Source: Ophiodon elongatus (taxonomy: Eukaryota; Chordata; Actinopteri; Perciformes; Hexagrammidae). From it: a stretch of 64,000 nt of DNA. Numbering within the stretch: the stretch's first letter is position 1; the number at the start of each line of letters is the position of its first letter. The DNA is taken from assembly GCA_016806645.1 (NCBI GenBank), contig JACSYO010002161.1, positions 335,001 through 399,000 on the forward strand, written 5' to 3'. A program made the position numbers and the translations under genes. The notes below the pieces were generated by a model. It searched no databases. It was given only the letters and a program-made list of their open reading frames with translations, and had not been told where the DNA came from. This document shows positions 59,841 through 64,000 of this stretch, in pieces.

Positions 59841-62076
59841 AAGTTCTTGTGCCCATATGGGTATGCTCAGTATAGAGTCCTTCTCCAGCTGAGTCGGTGG
59901 AGAGCAGGCACGTCCGCCGTGCGGAGAGTCCTGCTGGCCGAGCCGGCTGACTACCTGTGTGCTCCCCTGCACACACATTGGATCGTACGGCTCGTCTAGA
60001 CTTTCCGAATGTTGTTGGACCGCATGGAGTCAATTCGTTTTGGTTTGTGACACTCCAAAACTAAATCCGCCGATTCACAGATGGTCCTTTTCCAATGATC
60101 GTGAATGGGGGAAATGCTTCGTGGGTCAGTGTGTGCCACCTGAAGGTCGAGGTTGCTATAAAAACCACGTGGGCTAAAATTCTTGGCACAGCCCCAGCCT
60201 CGTTCCTGGGGGCTTGATGAGGACAATATGAGTTCATCCTCAGTGATGACAAGATTCCAAGAAAGTCACCGTGCCTTGCCAAAATGTCAAACTATTCCTT
60301 ACTCCTTGAGAATACTTTAACAGCACCACTGAAAAACGTGGTTCTACTGACTTCTGATTGCTTGAAGTTTGCATCCCCAATGAGAAAAGCTATGAGCTCC
60401 AGTTGGAAAATGGCAAAGCTGTCACTCCTGTGCTGCTTGTGTGTTTTAGACCTGTTAAAGCTGCTCGGGCACTTTGCAGCTGCACCACAACTCCATAAGA
60501 TGAGAAATTCAGATGCAAGTCTGTTTCTAAACTAGACCACGTTTCCTTTTTTCCCCCTCTCCTCCTACATTTGATCCGTCTCATTTTCTCTCGGTTCGAT
60601 CTGCCCTTTTTCTGTCCCTCTTGACTCCCCTCCTCCTTTTTCTCGGTACCACTCTGTATCCCACCACCTCTCGCTTTCTTCTCCGCCGCTACGTTCTTTT
60701 TATTTAATCTCCCTTTTTCTCTTCTCTATTGCTCCCTCGTGCACTTACATTAATTCCCCCTTCAACTTTCTAGCTCTCTTTTTTTCCCTGTCCCCTCTAT
60801 TTCTCCCCTTCTGTCCTCTCCTCCTCCTCACTTCTACACCATAAAGTAGATGGCTGGATGATTCATCTCTCTGTCTGCCCCCGGACTGTTGTGATCCTTA
60901 TTTTACTGCACAGTTAAAGCGGACTCCCCCTTCCTCCTTTCTGACGTCCGTCTGTCCTCTGCAGCTATTGACACTCATCAACCAAAGCGTCGACTGTTAA
61001 CACAGATAACAGCCCGGACTGGAAACAATAACCGAGCCTTCATCTGCTCTGTAATTGTTCTGCAGATATTTTATGTGAGCTTTGAATACAGTCAGGATTT
61101 TACAGCGCTATTGATTTGATCTGGGGGAGTTGTTTGTGCAGCCATTACGCTCCCAGCCACTGGTTTGATTTAGACCGGCTCACTCTCGATGGATGTCACT
61201 ATGTACAGTCCAGCCGTCCTCTTCTGGAGATAATTCATCATTATGAGACAGGCTGATCCATGTTTTAATCATATTTTCTGCTGCAATATTGCAGTGTTTG
61301 CTGACAGATACCTTTTCAACTAATTAAGAAATACATTTATGTTGTTGCTGCAGTGATCAGGGATCAGGGATCAGGTTCCACCTGGACTATTAAGGTCCAA
61401 TGACCAGTTTCTTCATTGTGTTGTTTGCCATATGGCCAGACAAGTACACAGGTTGGGGTCATGGTAGTGACAAATAAACTCAACTCCTAAAACCAGACAA
61501 CTACAACAAAAAGCTCAGGGAAAGATTGTGGTTTAAGTGAAAAAGAAAGAAAAAGAAATAACATGATTTGCAGGTCTGTAACAAAATGTTATACATATAT
61601 TTATATTAGTGTAGTAAAGAACTGATTATGATGTAATTGGTCATGTGACATGCTTCCTAAGTTGTTTGGAAATCACATTATGTCATTGACATTGAACTTT
61701 GTATTTATATCCAAACCACAACAAATAAAATAAGACTTAAAATCTGTATTACAGTTTTAGTCACCAAAAGATTTTGTCTCGGGAACACTGTACTTTCCTG
61801 CCTTAGCTTTGACAATTCAAATCTCCTTTCAAATAATAAAGGAAATTAATTTTCCCCCCACACAGTGGAGGTTAAAAATAGTTGTGTTTTGTCTGGAGTA
61901 GTGTCTGCAAAGCTTCTTGTCAGGCTGCTTACAGTCCCAACAAGCTCCACTAATCAGAGGGTGAGGGCAGCTTTGCCTGATACACAAAACTCAGGGCAAA
62001 ACTAAGTTCACAAAACACAAGCTGCTGCCAGGCGATAACCTCCTATTCTAAAAAGTGAAACCAGCTATACAGTGAA
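59841..62076. other. znrf1: ZNRF1 intron 1, nothing recognised
   Basis: Pyrimidine-rich stretch at 60540-60850. No gene or element recognised. Confidence 0.4.
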
Positions 62077-62335
62077 ACCTGCATTCTCCCTCCTGACAAC
62101 CAGGGGGCGACTCCTCTGATTGTATAGAAGTCTATGAGAAAATGACTCTACTTCTAAACATTGTAAACATGAGTTTATGGTCTCAATCTCTAGTCTCAAG
62201 TCTTCTTCAATACAGCATGATGTTCATTTAGTAAATTATGGTCCATTTAGAGTCAGATAGACCATAAAGCAGGGGATGCTTTACGGCGGGGCTACTGTGA
62301 TTGACAGGTCTCTACCACGGAGTTGTCTGGGTTTT
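62077..62335 (-). repeat. Dispersed 0.4-0.5 kb repeat family, copy 7 (partial)
   Basis: From AAACCTGCATTCTCCCTCCT to GATTGACAGGTCTCTACCAC; the other half is missing. The CTCF-like core CAACCAGGGGGCGAC (62097-62111) is nearly intact. Confidence 0.8.
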
Positions 62336-62984
62336 TGTCTGATATGCCTGATTCGAGGATTCAAGGGTAATTTGTTGTCATTATGCAGCACAGGGTTGCA
62401 CATCAAAATACAGTTGTAGGTCATTTGCAACACAGAAAAACAACAAAACAAATACAGTGGTGCAGGACAGCATTGTCCATCACCTCTGACTGTTTGAGCA
62501 CCAACATCATGATGTAAACACAGAGTCCACCTCATCTCGACCCACTGGAGTCCTGCTCTCTGTCCTGCTGTCCGCCCCTCAAGTGCAGCTTGATCCTGGA
62601 CCATGATGGATCCAGGTCTCTGTGGAGATGTGGGATCAACAGTCATCAACCTCCCGTCGATGGGTTCGCCTGATTTCATCTATCTTAATTTTCCGCGACC
62701 GGGCATCAGACAGCCAGCAGTAGGCTGGGAAGTGGAGTATCCTCAAGTCCTAGCTGAGTTAGCTTAGCTTCCATCTGGGCTCTCCTCCCGGGGGCAGTTT
62801 GGAGGCGTTTGGTCCGGCAGGTCTGGCTGGTTGGTCGACCGTGGAGCGGTGATCTTCTCAAGGTCCGCTGCACTTGATCCCCATGCTTCCTTTTCAGATG
62901 TTGATGAATGTGTTCTGTCAAATGCCATTAGTGCTCCAGTAATAAACACGAAAAAACAACAAATTAAGACAAAAATATGTAGTG
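62336..62984. other. znrf1: ZNRF1 intron 1, nothing recognised
   Basis: No feature seen between repeat copies 7 and 8. Confidence 0.35.
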
Positions 62985-63381
62985 AAATTCATGGTGTTCA
63001 TTTAGTAAATGATGGTCCCTTTTAGAGCAAAATAGACAATAAGACAGGGTATGTGTTAGGGCGGGGCTACTGTGTGATTGAAGTCTGGGAGTTTGTCTGA
63101 CAACTTTAACCCTTTTCACAGTGTGTTGTCACTTCATGAAAGTGAATTGTAACATTTTGGTCGCCAAAATATGTCTCTTTTAGTGTTCGGTTGTACTCAG
63201 ATCGTTTCACTTCTGGTTGTAAAAGAACAAGATGGGCGACGGCCCAAAATAATAAATGGCAACAGACAAAAACCAAAAAGGTGATGGACAAAATGACGAA
63301 CTCGAGGCTTCAACCATGCTCCACAAATCAACGGATGACGTCACAGTGACTACGCCCACTTCTTATATAAAGTCTATGGCC
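62985..63381 (-). repeat. Dispersed 0.4-0.5 kb repeat family, copy 8 (partial)
   Basis: From TGTTCATTTAGTAAATGATG to CTTATATAAAGTCTATGGCC; lacks the end that bears the CTCF-like motif. Confidence 0.78.
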
Positions 63382-64000
63382 GCTGCTTACAGAAGCTTAA
63401 TATTGTATTTAGGGTAAGGCAACAGTTGACAGCAACCTTTTTGAGTGTATCAACATTTTTATCAACTTAGCAATCCTCTTATTTGGATTACGGCAGTCAG
63501 CCAGAGAGAGAACACTGGTAACAGAGATTGCAGCACTGAACTGTGAAAGCAGGGTTTTGAAAAGTGAGGGGGACACATCGCCCCTGTTCCCAGTGGAAAT
63601 TAGCCCTTGGCGCTACACAACTACCGCCACACCTTTACTTTCCGCCTCGCTACCTAATGGGCACGCTGCTTTCTGCCCTGACACTGAATGTAGTTTTTGA
63701 AGGTAAATAATGAGGTGCAGAATCATCCAATATGGATGTAATTCCTCAGGCTAGTGTGGCGCTGCAGCAAGCACACTGTAACATCTTGTTAGTGGAGGTG
63801 TCTCGCTCAAAGGTAAGCTGGGTCCTCAGTCCGTCTGTCTCATGAAAGTGATTGAGAGCGTTGCCATTTCTCAGAATGAGACAAACCCAAAATTACATTC
63901 TGGTGTCTTTAGCAAATGATGAAAGACAAAGCAATTGGGAAAAGAAATCAGTGTGTTCATCAGAAGATTATTGCCATCAGCTCTCTTTAGCCTACACTCG
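63382..64000. other. Right edge of window, nothing recognised
   Basis: No exon or element recognised; taken as ZNRF1 intron 1. Confidence 0.35.

Overview
The window is a vertebrate, almost certainly percomorph (spiny-rayed) teleost, genomic segment. Evidence: GT-AG split exons, very dense (CA)n/(TG)n microsatellites, fish-type LINEs with (GGAT)n tails, tRNA-derived SINEs and many short DNA transposons. There are no bacterial operons, CRISPR arrays or prokaryotic defence genes. I did not find a new multi-gene system; the notable material lies in the splicing context of one gene and in the repeat families.

Two protein-coding genes are recognised, both on the minus strand. (1) GINS3 (PSF3 subunit of the replicative GINS complex) is complete at coding level: exon 1 at 5509-5339, exon 2 at 4399-4166, exon 3 at 304-74, giving 211 aa. 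An E2F-like site and a CCAAT box lie about 105-130 bp upstream of the ATG. (2) ZNRF1 (membrane-associated E3 ubiquitin ligase) is represented by its last three coding exons, 25201-25106, 14164-14059 and 12436-12379. They encode the C-terminal 86 aa: zinc finger plus complete RING. A probable extra intron lies in the 3' UTR, with a terminal UTR exon from 11586 to about 9930. The N-terminal exon was not found, so 25202-64000 is read as ZNRF1 intron 1, continuing beyond the right edge.

Layout: 1-5640 GINS3 and promoter, with an L2-like LINE and a dispersed repeat in intron 2; 5640-9930 intergenic with a 32-bp minisatellite; 9930-25201 the 3' half of ZNRF1; 25202-64000 repeat-rich intron 1. The intron holds three RTE-type LINE copies, several SINEs, a Harbinger-like element, a TTAA-flanked MITE, six of the eight copies of a roughly 0.4-0.5 kb dispersed family, and many microsatellites and minisatellites.

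The most interesting observations are as follows. The ZNRF1 RING exon is bracketed by complementary (UG)n and (CA)n tracts placed directly at its two splice sites. The dispersed family carries a CTCF-like core motif at one end. A shared chimeric junction occurs in two RTE LINE copies. A young RTE LINE has a perfect 14-bp target-site duplication. A 32-bp perfect AT-rich palindrome lies at 46.1 kb.
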